From: Congregibacter brevis | GTDB taxonomy: Bacteria > Pseudomonadota > Gammaproteobacteria > Pseudomonadales > Halieaceae | DNA length: 64,000 bases | NCBI RefSeq assembly: GCF_045689245.1 | Contig: NZ_CP136865.1 | Span: forward strand, 1,364,001-1,428,000 | Direction of reading: 5' to 3' | Notes under the pieces: model-generated | Databases searched by the model: none | What the model saw: only the letters and a program-made list of their open reading frames with translations | What the model was told of the DNA's origin: nothing | In this document: positions 33,796 through 42,182 of the stretch, piece by piece | How the letters are laid out: every line of letters starts with the position of its first letter | Numbering within the stretch: the first letter of the stretch is position 1 | Translations under genes and position numbers: made by a program

Positions 33796-34707
33796 TTAGT
33801 GGGCGGCTTCTGCGCTGGATTTCTGGATGTCTGCCTTGATGAGGTAGCTGTTGTCTACTACATAGCGTTCGTCGGGAATCAGGCCGGAAAGCACTTCGGT
33901 GAGTCGGCCATCCGTGAGGCCCAATTCGACAGGTCGTACTTCAAAGACATCGCCTTTGCGAACGAACACGACCCGTGAGTCGTCAAGTGATTGCAGGGCA
34001 CGGCTCTCGATCACCAGCGGCGCGTCTATGCGCTCTACCACGATACGTGCTGACACCAGTACCCCCGGTGAAAGCAGGCCTCTGGCATTCTCAATTTCAG
34101 CCCTGGCAATGACGAAAGGGGAGTTGTCACTCGACGGCACGATATGGCGGATTCTCGCCTCGTGCTGACTATGGCCGGTGTCAATGTGTACCGTTTGCCC
34201 GTTTGCGATATCGCGTCGCTGGCCCGGAAATATTTTCAGTTCCACCCAGAGAGGGTCGAGTCTGGCAACGGTAAACAGGATTTGTGCGTCTGCAAGTTCG
34301 CCCACGTTGACGTTGCGCTGGATCACGGTGCCATCGAGGGGGGATTCCACTGTGTAGGGTTGAAGGCTGTCGCTGGACTCAATAGTGGCCAGTGCGTCGC
34401 CGGCTTTGACGTCATCACCGAGCCTGGCACGAACGTTCGTGACCTGACCGGGGAACCGTGCGCGTATCTGAGTGATCCCGTCGGGATCCGGAACCAGTCG
34501 GCCGTAGGTGGCGACGACGCGCTCCAAAGTCCCTGCGCCAGCGCTTGTGCTTTGAATACCCACTTCCTTTGCGATCTGGAAAGATATTTGTGCTGCGTGT
34601 TTCGGAGCGTTATGTTGCCCTGTGGCCTCGCTTTCAGCAGCACGGAGCGGTCCTGTAGCCAGCGCACCCGAGCAGACAAGTACGAATAAAAATTGGATGG
34701 AATTCAT
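33796..34707 (-). CDS. czcB: CzcB-like periplasmic adaptor
   Basis: 303 residues with a signal peptide (MNSIQFLFVLVCSGALATGPLRA). The hairpin is very short, as in CzcB/NccB: RFPGQVTNVRARLGDDVKAGDALATIESSDSLQPYTVESPLDGTVIQRNVNVGELA contains the two lipoyl halves. A beta-barrel and membrane-proximal domain follow, ending in VVDNSYLIKADIQKS. It is shorter than Cupriavidus CzcB (about 520) because an N-terminal metal-binding region is absent. It lies between czcC and czcA on the minus strand. Confidence 0.88.
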   Translation of the reverse strand: MNSIQFLFVLVCSGALATGPLRAAESEATGQHNAPKHAAQISFQIAKEVGIQSTSAGAGTLERVVATYGRLVPDPDGITQIRARFPGQVTNVRARLGDDVKAGDALATIESSDSLQPYTVESPLDGTVIQRNVNVGELADAQILFTVARLDPLWVELKIFPGQRRDIANGQTVHIDTGHSQHEARIRHIVPSSDNSPFVIARAEIENARGLLSPGVLVSARIVVERIDAPLVIESRALQSLDDSRVVFVRKGDVFEVRPVELGLTDGRLTEVLSGLIPDERYVVDNSYLIKADIQKSSAEAAH

Positions 34708-34725
34708 GATAATAATCCTGTCTTT

Positions 34726-36018
34726 TTAACGGTCAGCGAGGGGCTGTGCCGTGAGTTGTTCGATCAGCGCTTGATTGAAAAGCGCCGTGGTGGAGGCATC
34801 GACCAGGGCTAGCTGTGCGGAGAGCAGATCCTGCTGGGCTGCGGTCCACTCCACGTAGCTGTAGCGCCCATTCTCGTAGGCTTCGCGGGTCTGGATGAGC
34901 GCCTGGGTCAGGTCGGGAAGCATCTGTTTGCGGATCTGCTCTACTGCTTCAATACTCTGCTGTCGCATGTGGTAGGCATCGAACAACCGCGAACGAAGCT
35001 TTAGCAACGCATCCGCCCGGCGGTATTCAACTTCGTTCCGCTTCGCCATCGCTGCTTTCACTTCTCCGCGATTGCGCTGCTTGGCAAACAACGGTATCGA
35101 CAACCCGGCGGTCAGCGCGGTATCGCCAATACTCTCTAGACGTCGAATTCCCATCTGCCAGCGGATGTCACTCTCTGACTCACTGCGCGCCAGCTGAATC
35201 TCCGCGTCGCGCAGGCGTTTTTCGCTGGCATAGACTTCGATGGATGGGCTTTCGCTGACGCGCTGATACAGGGCTTCAAAGCTGTCGGCAGCACCGGACC
35301 GGAACAGGTCGCCCTCAAGTTTTGCAAAGCCCGGCGCGGTATCTCCCCAAAGAGATGCCAGAGCCATCTTCCGGCTCCGGTATTCCGCCTGCAGACGGGA
35401 TTGTTCGATGCGACGCCTCGTTAGCGCAGCCTTGGCCCGCAGCACCTCGGCCTGCGGCGTGGCCCCTTGTTTGGCGCGATGTGCGACGATGTCATGCGTA
35501 GTCTCGGCCAGCGCGACCGCCTCTCGGGCCAGCTGGAGCTTCTCCTGCAGAGCCAAGGTCGCGACAAAGCGCTGGGTGACCTGACCCAGCACGTCGAGGG
35601 TCTCGGCCCGGCGCTCGGCCTCTACCAAGTTGAGGCGTGAATCAATTGCGCTGACGCGCGACTCACGTTTGTCCCCTAGTTCGAGGACGGATGAGAGGGA
35701 CAGGGTGTATTCCGCGCTGTCTGCTCCCTGCAGATTGCCACTGCCGAGAAAATCTTCTACCTGCACACCAGCAATCAGGGCCGGATTCTGATCTGCGGTG
35801 ATGCGGAGACCGTCTAGACCCTGAAATCGTGGATCAAATACCTTGAGGCCGGGATTCTGCGCCATGGTCTGCGATAGGGCCGCCGACAGCGAAAGGCCAG
35901 ATCCCTGGGCGAGGGAGCCAGACGGGTGGACCGCCAGGGCAAGAATAAAAAGTGTCTGGATAACCAGGTGGCACGACATAGCGCGCCGTCCATCTTTCGA
36001 TGGTAACTTGAAAAGCAT
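34726..36018 (-). CDS. czcC: CzcC-like outer-membrane efflux protein
   Basis: 430 residues; a signal peptide ends near GSLAQ. Two TolC-type repeats are visible (AALSQTMAQNPGLKVFDPR; ATLALQEKLQLAREAVALAETTHDIVAHRAKQGATPQAEVLRAKAAL; AMAKRNEVEYRRADALLKLRSRLFDAYH). It is the first pump gene of the minus-strand czc operon, downstream of a CzcI-like gene. In the 63-base gap between them is a hairpin (TTCCCC/GGGGAA, 36053-36068) without a T-run. Confidence 0.88.
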   Translation of the reverse strand: MLFKLPSKDGRRAMSCHLVIQTLFILALAVHPSGSLAQGSGLSLSAALSQTMAQNPGLKVFDPRFQGLDGLRITADQNPALIAGVQVEDFLGSGNLQGADSAEYTLSLSSVLELGDKRESRVSAIDSRLNLVEAERRAETLDVLGQVTQRFVATLALQEKLQLAREAVALAETTHDIVAHRAKQGATPQAEVLRAKAALTRRRIEQSRLQAEYRSRKMALASLWGDTAPGFAKLEGDLFRSGAADSFEALYQRVSESPSIEVYASEKRLRDAEIQLARSESESDIRWQMGIRRLESIGDTALTAGLSIPLFAKQRNRGEVKAAMAKRNEVEYRRADALLKLRSRLFDAYHMRQQSIEAVEQIRKQMLPDLTQALIQTREAYENGRYSYVEWTAAQQDLLSAQLALVDASTTALFNQALIEQLTAQPLADR

Positions 36019-36081
36019 AGCACTGCTCCTACGAAAAGCTAAACGACAGTTATTCCCCGGTCGGGGAAGGGTTTCGCAGGA

Positions 36082-36435
36082 TCAGGAGATGGGAGGGCGG
36101 TACAGCGACGCTCGAACGCCAGTCGTAAAATTGGCTTGGAAATCTGCCAACAGCATCTCTATCGCCAATCCGGGGATGTTTGTGAGGTTTGCCATTAGCA
36201 CCACGTGGAAACAGCTGTGGCCATGGTGGCAGTGTTCCGAATGCACCGGGTTTTTTGGGGAAGGTGTGTCGCCAGGATCGGGCTTTTCCAGCTCCGCCAC
36301 GTCGTGAGGATACTCGTGATGTTGCGCCTCCGAGTAATGTTGCTGATCCACATCGGCAAGCGACATCACCGATTGGAGGGCAATTGCTAGGGAGAGCAAA
36401 ATTGTGACAAAGCGCCGTGTCATACGGTAGAGCAT
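36082..36435 (-). CDS. czcI: CzcI/CopL-like exported His-rich protein
   Basis: 117 residues. A signal peptide (RFVTILLSLAIALQSVMSLAD) is followed by a short mature protein with metal-ligand clusters HYSEAQHHEYPHD and HSEHCHHGHSCFH. Small His-rich exported proteins at the head of czc and cop operons are thought to modulate the metal response. It is 63 bases upstream of czcC on the same strand and is the probable first gene of the operon. The name rests on position and composition, not on detailed homology. Confidence 0.75.
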   Translation of the reverse strand: MLYRMTRRFVTILLSLAIALQSVMSLADVDQQHYSEAQHHEYPHDVAELEKPDPGDTPSPKNPVHSEHCHHGHSCFHVVLMANLTNIPGLAIEMLLADFQANFTTGVRASLYRPPIS

Positions 36436-36568
36436 AGCGCAATTCTACCAGCACTGAAACAAAACCAGATTGTAGTACGCGCAGAGTTTGATCCACTATC
36501 CTTTGGACAGCGCCGTTCAGCGATTTAAAGAAAAGGGAGTTCTCAAAGCGTTAGCCAAACGCATCACT

Positions 36569-37009
36569 TTACAGCGATAGAACTCGCTCATGCTCATCAG
36601 ATTGGCATTCTTCATGGTCATTCAGCGCGGCCATGATTTTACAGGTTCCGACAACGCCACCATTGCAACCTTTGATCATCCGCTTGAGCTCGGATTCCAG
36701 AGCTTGCAATTGAATCAACCGCTTTTGGACTTCTCCTAGCTGGCCACGCGCGATACGTTCAACGTCTAAACAGTCTTGATCAGGCCGAGACTGAAGCCCC
36801 AACAGACCCTCAATGGAATCTATCGAAAAGCCAAGGTCTCTACTGTGCCTGATGAAGGAAAGCTTCTGCACCGCTTCTTCAGCATAGAGTCGCCGCCCGC
36901 TGTCGCTTCGAAGGGGCTCACTGATAAGGCCGATAGACTCGTAATAACGAATCGTCGTTATCTTTACACCAGCAAGCTTTGACAATTTTCCGATAGGCAT
37001 CAGTTTCAT
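36569..37009 (-). CDS. MerR-family metal sensor, ZntR/CadR-like
   Basis: 146 residues. The winged helix is MPIGKLSKLAGVKITTIRYYESIGLI, followed by a dimer helix and the metal loop. Cys in DQDCLDVERIA and the pair GCNGGVVGTCKIM match the Zn/Cd/Pb ligands of ZntR, CadR and PbrR. GAGG lies 6 bases before the ATG. It is divergent from the CDF transporter gene; its operator is the dyad at 37037-37051. It should activate that promoter when Zn, Cd or Pb is bound. Confidence 0.85.
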   Translation of the reverse strand: MKLMPIGKLSKLAGVKITTIRYYESIGLISEPLRSDSGRRLYAEEAVQKLSFIRHSRDLGFSIDSIEGLLGLQSRPDQDCLDVERIARGQLGEVQKRLIQLQALESELKRMIKGCNGGVVGTCKIMAALNDHEECQSDEHERVLSL

Positions 37010-37030
37010 GACACACCTCGCATTTAGGGC

Positions 37031-37061
37031 TTGATTCTACAGTCGCTGTAGGATTTAGACT
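37031..37061 (+). promoter_or_regulatory. MerR-type promoter of the CDF transporter operon
   Basis: TTGATT (-35, 37031-37036) and TAGACT (-10, 37056-37061) are separated by 19 bases. The spacer contains the perfect dyad CTACAGTCGCTGTAG. A 19-base spacer with a central dyad is the hallmark of MerR-family activated promoters. Transcription runs into the gene at 37098. Confidence 0.9.
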
Positions 37062-37097
37062 CTCTCACATTGTCAAACTAGTCAAGGAGCCAGGTCG

Positions 37098-37742
37098 ATG
37101 TCTGGATGCTGTGAGTCCCCACCCTTTGAAGGTGGATCTATTGGATACAAAAGAGCGCTTTGGGCAGTGATAGCGATCAATGCCGTGATGTTCGGCATCG
37201 AGATGTCTGCAGGCCTTGCCGCCAATTCTCAAGCGCTAAAGGCGGACGCTCTCGATTTCGCAGGCGACACTGTGACCTATGCGCTGAGCCTCTTAGTGAT
37301 AGGCGCTGCAGTAAGGACACGCGCTCTAGCCTCGCTATTCAAGGCAGCCTCGCTTGGGGCAATGGCGTTATTCATCTTGGTACTTACCGCCATTCGCTAC
37401 TTTGAGGGGGTTACCCCAGACGCGCAGACAATGGGTAGCATTGGCTTTTTGGCCTTGCTGGCGAACGTGGCGAGCGTCCTCATTCTGCTGAAGTGGCGCG
37501 ATGGAGACAGCAACGTCAGATCCGTTTGGCTTTGCTCGCGGAACGACGCTATTGGCAACGTTGGCGTCATCGCAGCCGGCGGGCTGGTTGCGTGGACCGG
37601 ATCAGCCTGGCCGGATCTACTGGTCGGTGCGCTGCTGGCTTGTCTGTTCCTAAGATCGTCTTCAGCTATCTTCAGTCAGGCCCTACTCGAACTACGGTCT
37701 GATCGGAAAGCCTCTGCAGAAGAACAAGAGACATGTGGATGA
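37098..37742 (+). CDS. CDF-like cation transporter, membrane domain only
   Basis: 214 residues. An N-terminal CC (MSGCCESPP) is followed by about six membrane helices. The transport site is seen in ALKADALDFAGD (helix 2) and SRNDAIGNVG (helix 5), the two acidic motifs of cation diffusion facilitators, here with Asp/Asn in place of the usual His/Asp pairs. The cytoplasmic metal domain of ordinary CDF proteins is absent. It is likely a Zn/Cd/Pb exporter switched on by the divergent MerR protein. It shares an ATGA with the next gene. Confidence 0.82.
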   Translation: MSGCCESPPFEGGSIGYKRALWAVIAINAVMFGIEMSAGLAANSQALKADALDFAGDTVTYALSLLVIGAAVRTRALASLFKAASLGAMALFILVLTAIRYFEGVTPDAQTMGSIGFLALLANVASVLILLKWRDGDSNVRSVWLCSRNDAIGNVGVIAAGGLVAWTGSAWPDLLVGALLACLFLRSSSAIFSQALLELRSDRKASAEEQETCG

Positions 37743-38191
37743 AACTTAAAATCCCGCCGCTAGCGCAGCTCCTTGTCTGTGTCTTGGTCGGCTACGTGGC
37801 TGGCGAATCCGTGCCACAGCTTGTCTATCATTCTAGCTCCCTTAGGGTTGTTGGTTGGGTCCTGATAGCATGCGGCGGCGTCTGCCTCGCCACTTCGGTA
37901 GTGGCGTTCATCCGAGCTAAAACCACCGTTAATCCGATGTCGCCGTCAGAAGCCAATCGATTGGTAAAGACGGGGTTGTATCGTTACTCGCGTAATCCTA
38001 TGTATCTCGCTATGGCAGCCGTATTAGTCGGGTTTTCCCTCCTCCTACAAAACGTAGCGGCTTTCACTGCTCCGCTACTGTTCGTGTTGGCGATTACCTA
38101 TTTACAAATCATTCCAGAAGAACAAGAGCTCGCGCGCCGCTTTGGCAAAGACTTCGAAACCTACCGTAAGAGCACTGCGAGATGGATCTAG
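37739..38191 (+). CDS. ICMT/PEMT-like membrane methyltransferase homologue
   Basis: About 150 residues with four hydrophobic segments. The family core is present: VNPMSPSEANRLVKTGLYRYSRNPMYLAMAAVLVGFSL, then EEQELARRFGKDFETYRKSTARWI, typical of isoprenylcysteine carboxyl methyltransferase-like proteins. The ATG at 37739 overlaps the CDF stop (ATGA), so they are coupled; ATG 37733 is the alternative. Relatives are frequent next to metal exporters, but no role has been shown there. Confidence 0.8.
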   Translation: MKLKIPPLAQLLVCVLVGYVAGESVPQLVYHSSSLRVVGWVLIACGGVCLATSVVAFIRAKTTVNPMSPSEANRLVKTGLYRYSRNPMYLAMAAVLVGFSLLLQNVAAFTAPLLFVLAITYLQIIPEEQELARRFGKDFETYRKSTARWI

Positions 38192-38279
38192 CAAGTCCTA
38201 TTATCCGTTTTAAGTGTTGAACGATGGTTCGGCGAGCAGTACATACGCTCATGATGACATACGGCGTTGGATACGACAT

Positions 38280-38834
38280 ATGAAGGATGGTGCGTCATTC
38301 TGGATGTTCTCGATTTCGATTTCGACTTCGGCAATGCTGGCGATAGCGGGACTGACCTTGTTTGGCATTGTGAACAAGCACCGTTCCTTTTGGCCGCCAC
38401 CCAATGCAGAGGGTTGGCAGCACACAGCATTTCGGGTCCTATTTCGCAGCTACTTTTATGGGTTGCTAACGGTGTCGGCACTTGATTTTGAACCGACAAA
38501 AAACCGCCTGTACGCTGGGCTGCCCTTGTTAATTATCGGGTTTGGATGCGCCCTTTTCTGGACAAACTATCTCGGCTGGCGAAATGCCTTTGGCAAGCCT
38601 GATGGCCTTCGAACGTCAGGCGTGTATCGATTTAGCCGAAACCCTATCTATCTCGCATCGATCATTGGCATGGTGGGTTGGGCGATTGTGGTGCCGTCGT
38701 GGAAAGTGACTGTGTTGCTGTCGTTGTGGGCTGCACTATATATCGTCGCACCCTGGGTGGAAGAGCCATGGATGACCAGGAAATATGGCAAAGCATTCGT
38801 GCAGTACAAAGAGAGCACACCGCGCTTTTTGTAG
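38280..38834 (+). CDS. Second ICMT/PEMT-like membrane methyltransferase homologue
   Basis: About 184 residues from the ATG at 38280; the frame is also open from an ATG at 38214. The conserved block is FGKPDGLRTSGVYRFSRNPIYLASIIGMVGWAIVV and EEPWMTRKYGKAFVQYKESTPRFL, the same C-terminal signature as the gene before it. At least five hydrophobic segments are seen. The substrate is unknown. It follows in the same direction and probably belongs to the same metal-induced unit. Confidence 0.8.
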   Translation: MKDGASFWMFSISISTSAMLAIAGLTLFGIVNKHRSFWPPPNAEGWQHTAFRVLFRSYFYGLLTVSALDFEPTKNRLYAGLPLLIIGFGCALFWTNYLGWRNAFGKPDGLRTSGVYRFSRNPIYLASIIGMVGWAIVVPSWKVTVLLSLWAALYIVAPWVEEPWMTRKYGKAFVQYKESTPRFL

Positions 38835-38905
38835 TGTTAAACGGTGATGTGTATCACTTACAGGTCGAAGGTCGTCGTTCGCCAGATTTGCCAAACGCTT
38901 AATTA

Positions 38906-39316
38906 TCAGACCAATTGAAGTGCTTCGACAATAGGACAATGTGGCACATCGTCTCCTGAACAATTCGACGATAGGTCATGCAGGGTACGCTGCATTTTCT
39001 TTAAACCATCGATTTTTCTAGCAATGTCAGCCAAATGAGCGTCGGCCATGCGCTTAACCTGTTCGCAAGACACTTGGTCACCATCGACGAGTGACAGTAA
39101 TCCACGAATTTCAGTTATCGAAAAGCCCATGTCTCGACAGCGCCGGATAAAGCAAAGGCGTTGATAGTCATCCTCGGTGTAAATCCGATAGCCCCCACTA
39201 CTGCGTTCAGGTTCGGACATCAGCATTACGTTCTCGTAGTAACGAATGGTCTCTGCCTTGACGCCGCTGCGCTGCGCTAGCACTCCCCGTGTTTGATGTT
39301 TTGTCGATCGAGACAC
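38906..39316 (-). CDS. merR: MerR-family mercury-type regulator
   Basis: The start is set at a GTG at 39316, because the frame's upstream ATG (39352) overlaps the operator and promoter. The winged helix is QTRGVLAQRSGVKAETIRYYEN. The three Cys ligands are in VSCEQVK, SNCSGDD and PHCPIVE, with spacing of 35 and 8 residues. MerR of Tn501 has 35 and 9, so the fit to Hg(II) is good but one residue short. It is divergent from merT. It should repress and, with Hg(II), activate the 19-base-spacer promoter. Confidence 0.83.
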   Translation of the reverse strand: MSRSTKHQTRGVLAQRSGVKAETIRYYENVMLMSEPERSSGGYRIYTEDDYQRLCFIRRCRDMGFSITEIRGLLSLVDGDQVSCEQVKRMADAHLADIARKIDGLKKMQRTLHDLSSNCSGDDVPHCPIVEALQLV

Positions 39317-39321
39317 TTCTC

Positions 39322-39352
39322 TTGACCCTGTAGTAACTACAGGGATTAACAT
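39322..39352 (+). promoter_or_regulatory. mer-type operator/promoter
   Basis: TTGACC (39322-39327) and TAACAT (39347-39352) are 19 bases apart. The dyad CCCTGTAGTAACTACAGGG (39326-39344) is perfect (8+3+8). This is the classical MerR layout and drives merT-merP. The merT start (TTG at 39386) is 33 bases downstream of the -10 end. Confidence 0.92.
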
Positions 39353-39385
39353 AGCGTTATTGTCACGTTAAGCAAGGCTTAAATT

Positions 39386-39757
39386 TTGAGCGAGCAATCG
39401 ATAAACATAAAGCCAGATGCAGGACGCTTCGCAGCAATTGGCAGCGTGGTGGGCGCCATACTGGCTTCGTCGTGCTGTGTTGTGCCCTTGTTTTTGGTCA
39501 CGCTCGGTGCGAGCGGTGCCTGGATCGGAAGCCTGAGCGCGCTTGATCCTTATAAAGGCTATTTCGCTTTATTCACCTTTGTCTGCCTAGGCTTCGGCTA
39601 CCGGCAGGCTTTCCCAAGACGCGAAGTCGATTGCGAAGATGCTTCATCTTGCGCAACGCCTGCGTCCCGTCGCATTACTAAATCGGTTTTGATTGTTGCG
39701 ACGGTATTAGTCGCAGCTTCCTTGACTATCGATTGGTGGGCACCGCTATTTTATTAA
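39386..39757 (+). CDS. merT: MerT mercuric ion transport protein
   Basis: 123 residues from a TTG start. Three membrane helices are predicted. Vicinal Cys30-Cys31 lie in helix 1 (ILASSCCVVPL) and a second pair, Cys83 and Cys89 (VDCEDASSC), is in the cytoplasmic loop, as in MerT. It imports Hg(II) for reduction. It is the first gene behind the mer promoter, followed by merP. No merA (mercuric reductase) is found in this window, so the imported metal's fate is unclear. Confidence 0.88.
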   Translation: MSEQSINIKPDAGRFAAIGSVVGAILASSCCVVPLFLVTLGASGAWIGSLSALDPYKGYFALFTFVCLGFGYRQAFPRREVDCEDASSCATPASRRITKSVLIVATVLVAASLTIDWWAPLFY

Positions 39758-39771
39758 TGGAGCGTGGCACG

Positions 39772-40107
39772 ATGAAAAAACAAAACTGGATTTTCAGTGG
39801 CGTTACGGCGCTGTGCACTGGATGCTATTTAACCTTTGCAGGATACATTTGGGCAGGTTCGTCTGAAGGAATCTCCGTTTATCAGACGGCCTCATACACG
39901 GTTGAAAACATGACCTGCGCTACCTGTCCAATTACGGTTAAGAAAGCAATGGCAAGAGTCGACGGCGTGGAGAGCATCGAAATCGACATAGAGAGTAAAA
40001 TAGCGACCGTAGTTTACGATTCGACACGTGCACAACCAGAAGACATTGCTGACGCATCAACTGGTGTTGGTTTTCCCGCCACAGTCATCGAAGATTTACC
40101 ACAGTGA
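39772..40107 (+). CDS. merP: MerP-like periplasmic Hg(II)-binding protein
   Basis: About 111 residues. The ATG at 39772 is chosen (GGAGCG upstream, then a helix WIFSGVTALCTGCYLTFAGYIWAG); the frame itself is open from 39733. The HMA-fold metal site is ENMTCATCPITVKKAM (Cys49, Cys52), then a ferredoxin-like beta-alpha-beta. MerP scavenges Hg(II) and passes it to MerT. The N-terminus is a membrane helix and may not be cleaved. It overlaps the next gene by 4 bases. Confidence 0.85.
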   Translation: MKKQNWIFSGVTALCTGCYLTFAGYIWAGSSEGISVYQTASYTVENMTCATCPITVKKAMARVDGVESIEIDIESKIATVVYDSTRAQPEDIADASTGVGFPATVIEDLPQ

Positions 40108-40316
40108 GTGAAGCTATCGAAGCGTTTTCTACACTGACCTGCCCGAAATGCGGTCATGCAGAGAAAGAGCACATGCCCACCGACGCATGCCAGTTCTTTT
40201 ACGAATGCAGGGGATGTGGCGAACTGCTGCGCCCATTGACGGGCGACTGCTGCGTCTATTGTTCTTATGGCGACGTTAAATGTCCGCCCATCCAAGAAGG
40301 GAATGGTTGCTGCTGA
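40104..40316 (+). CDS. GDCCVxC-domain protein of mer operons
   Basis: 70 residues with eleven cysteines: LTCPKCGHAEKEHMPTDAC, YECRGCGELL and the naming motif GDCCVYCSYGDVKCPPIQ, and a final CC. Small proteins of this family often follow merT/merP in marine and soil bacteria. The zinc-ribbon-like pattern suggests metal binding, but the function is not known. It starts inside the merP stop (ATGA-type overlap) and ends the mer run. Confidence 0.85.
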   Translation: MSEAIEAFSTLTCPKCGHAEKEHMPTDACQFFYECRGCGELLRPLTGDCCVYCSYGDVKCPPIQEGNGCC

Positions 40317-40396
40317 CCTTGCGCTATTAGGCGGAAGCGGTCTTTAGCAACGTCGCAAAACTCCTCAGAGCGGCCTGTCCCTGGCGTATTACAAAT

Positions 40397-40763
40397 TCAA
40401 GCGGCAATTGGTAGCTCAAACAATCCGCGACAATGCCTCTTCCATCGGCAGTGATTGACATCAACGACCTTTCCGGTGCCTAAGTCTATGCGCGTCTCGG
40501 TCACCCGCCTCAGCGCTCGGTAGAATTTCTGTGTATCGGTCAACAGGGAGTGTCTCTCGGTTTGGAGTGGGGATGACAGAAATCCTATCAACCCATGTAT
40601 CCACCGCTGTGTTTGCCGCATACACACTTGTCAGCACCAATAAGGCGGCCGCTGATAACGCTAATCCGTAGGTCGTCCTGGCTTTCATCATCAATGCTGC
40701 CTCAGCAGTCATGGGTTCCGATGGTGGGGGGCGAAAACACCACGACCGCTTAACCGTGTTCAA
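40397..40763 (-). pseudogene. Possible decayed small exported-protein gene
   Basis: Two overlapping minus-strand frames look like one broken gene. One (40461-40763) has a signal-peptide-like stretch, MKARTTYGLALSAAALLVLTSVYAAN; the other (40397-40627) carries TETRIDLGTGKVVDVNH. A frameshift near 40500 would join them. No family is recognised. Apart from this, 40317-40795 shows nothing. Confidence 0.3.
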
Positions 40764-40869
40764 TCAGTGTGGCCTTTGTAAGTTTTTCTTGCCACTGACC
40801 TATCCCCCGAAGTTAACGCCATGAACACGATGAGATTTCCAGCTAACCTAGCACGATGGAGATTTCACA

Positions 40870-41133
40870 ATGAAGAAGCGATACACCGAAGAACAGATTA
40901 TTGGCGCCATCAAAGAGCATGAAGCCGGCGCCAAGGTCGACGACATCTGCCGTTCATAAAGCATATCGACCGGCACGTTCTACAACTGGCGAAGCAAGTA
41001 TGCGGGGCTAGAGGTGAACGAAGCGAAGCGTTTACGAGAGCTGGAATCTGAGAACGGCAAGCTCAAGAAGCTGCTGGCTGAAAAGCTCCTTGAGAACGAG
41101 GCAATGAAGGATGTCATCGCAAAAAAGTGGTAA
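40870..41133 (+). pseudogene. IS3 orfA with premature stop
   Basis: MKKRYTEEQIIGAIKEHEAGAKVDDIC starts the HTH protein, then TAA at 40957-40959 interrupts it where relatives read ELGISTGTFYNW. After the stop the frame continues as SISTGTFYNWRSKYAG and a Leu-zipper (LRELESENGKLKKLLAEKLLENEAM). A single change could restore it. Without OrfA the element is probably immobile. Confidence 0.85.
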
Positions 41134-41945
41134 AGCCTGCTGCTCGCAAGCGGGTTGCCAGCCACATGATTGGAACCTATCAATTGAGTGAGCGCACCGC
41201 GTGCAAGCTAGCAGGCGTGAGCCGAACCGCGTTTCGGTATCAAGCAAAACCTCCAACGGATGATGTCCTTCGGGCTCGGCTAAAGGCTTTGGCCGTCGAG
41301 CAGTCTGCTTATGGGTATTTACTGCTTCACGGAATATTGAAAGGCGAAGGTTTGGTTGTGAACGAAAAGCACACCTATCGTCTGTATACCGAGGAACGAC
41401 TGCAAGTCCGGACGAAGAAGCGGAAAAAGCTGCAACGCCCCAGGCAGCCGATGGAGGTGCCCACGGGAGTCAACCAACGTTGGTCCATGGACTTCGTATC
41501 GGACCAACTTAGCAGCGGGAGACGATTCCGTGTACTGAACGTGGTCGACGACTTCTCGCGTGAAATGGTGGGGCAGCTTGTTTCTGTATCAATTAGTGGC
41601 TCGCAGGTTGCCCGTTTTCTAAGCCAATTGTTTGAAGGCCGGGCCAAGCCTCGACGAATCGTCTGCGACAATGGCACGGAATTCACCAGCAAAGCGATGT
41701 TCTTTTGGAGCCGGGAAGCCGGTGTGGCACTTGGATTTATCCAGCCAGGAAAGCCCACCCAAAATGCATTTGTAGAGAGCCTCAATGGCAAGTTTAGAAA
41801 TGAGTGCCTGAACCGACATTGGTTCCGATCGCTAGAAGAAGCTGAGACTGAAATCATGCTCTGGCAGAACCAATACAACAACGTTCGACCACACAGCTCA
41901 CTCAACTATTTACCGCCGGTTGTCTTTGCGCAGCAGGCTGCATAA
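41127..41945 (+). CDS. IS3-family transposase OrfB
   Basis: 272 residues. HTH_21 (LSERTACKLAGVSRTAFRY) is followed by an rve core with Asp in WSMDFVSD, Asp in CDNGTEF and Glu in AFVESLNGKFR, a complete DDE. It has a GTG start overlapping the end of the broken orfA, where a programmed frameshift would normally join the two. Confidence 0.9.
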   Translation: MVKPAARKRVASHMIGTYQLSERTACKLAGVSRTAFRYQAKPPTDDVLRARLKALAVEQSAYGYLLLHGILKGEGLVVNEKHTYRLYTEERLQVRTKKRKKLQRPRQPMEVPTGVNQRWSMDFVSDQLSSGRRFRVLNVVDDFSREMVGQLVSVSISGSQVARFLSQLFEGRAKPRRIVCDNGTEFTSKAMFFWSREAGVALGFIQPGKPTQNAFVESLNGKFRNECLNRHWFRSLEEAETEIMLWQNQYNNVRPHSSLNYLPPVVFAQQAA

Positions 41946-42019
41946 CCTATGCGGATCTCATCCGTGTCATGGTTTTAAAGTGGGGGGAAGGTCAGCAATA
42001 TCAAAAGAATCGTGTCAGG

Positions 42020-42157
42020 TATTCCAAGTTAATGCAATCTACTGATCACCCTCAAATAAATATGATCCAACTTAAAAGTCCAGCTGAGATTAAAGAGTTT
42101 TTGAAGAATGCACACAACAATCGCATGCAGTCGGATGCGGCAAAGCCGCGCCGCTGA
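42020..42157 (+). pseudogene. 3' remnant of the first gene cassette
   Basis: The open frame is QSTDHPQINMIQLKSP..., ending AHNNRMQSDAAKPRR, where the last residues are translated from an attC site, common for cassette genes. The 5' part was removed by the IS3 element. No family is recognised. Confidence 0.5.
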
Positions 42158-42171
42158 TGCGAGCGTTATAG
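42112..42171 (+). repeat. attC site 1
   Basis: 60 bases: ACACAAC at the left, GTTATAG at the right, with complementary arms TCGCATGC.../...GATGCGA and an inner GCGGC/GCCGC stem. It follows the truncated cassette. Confidence 0.85.
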
Positions 42172-42182
42172 GGCTTAGATCG

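Larger units (their letters stand above)
40796..41994 (+). mobile_element. IS3-family insertion sequence
   Basis: About 1199 bases. Ends are TGACCTATCCCCCGAAGTT at left and, read inward from the right, TGACCTTCCCCCCACTTTAA, imperfect inverted repeats beginning TG as usual for IS3. orfA (40870-41133) has an early stop; orfB (41127-41945) is intact. No target duplication is obvious. The element lies at the 5' edge of the gene-cassette array and cuts the first cassette. Confidence 0.85.

Noticed and set aside
36053..36068. Hairpin TTCCCC/GGGGAA in the czc operon as a terminator
   Set aside because: Six base pairs, no T-run, and the downstream genes are clearly part of the same operon.
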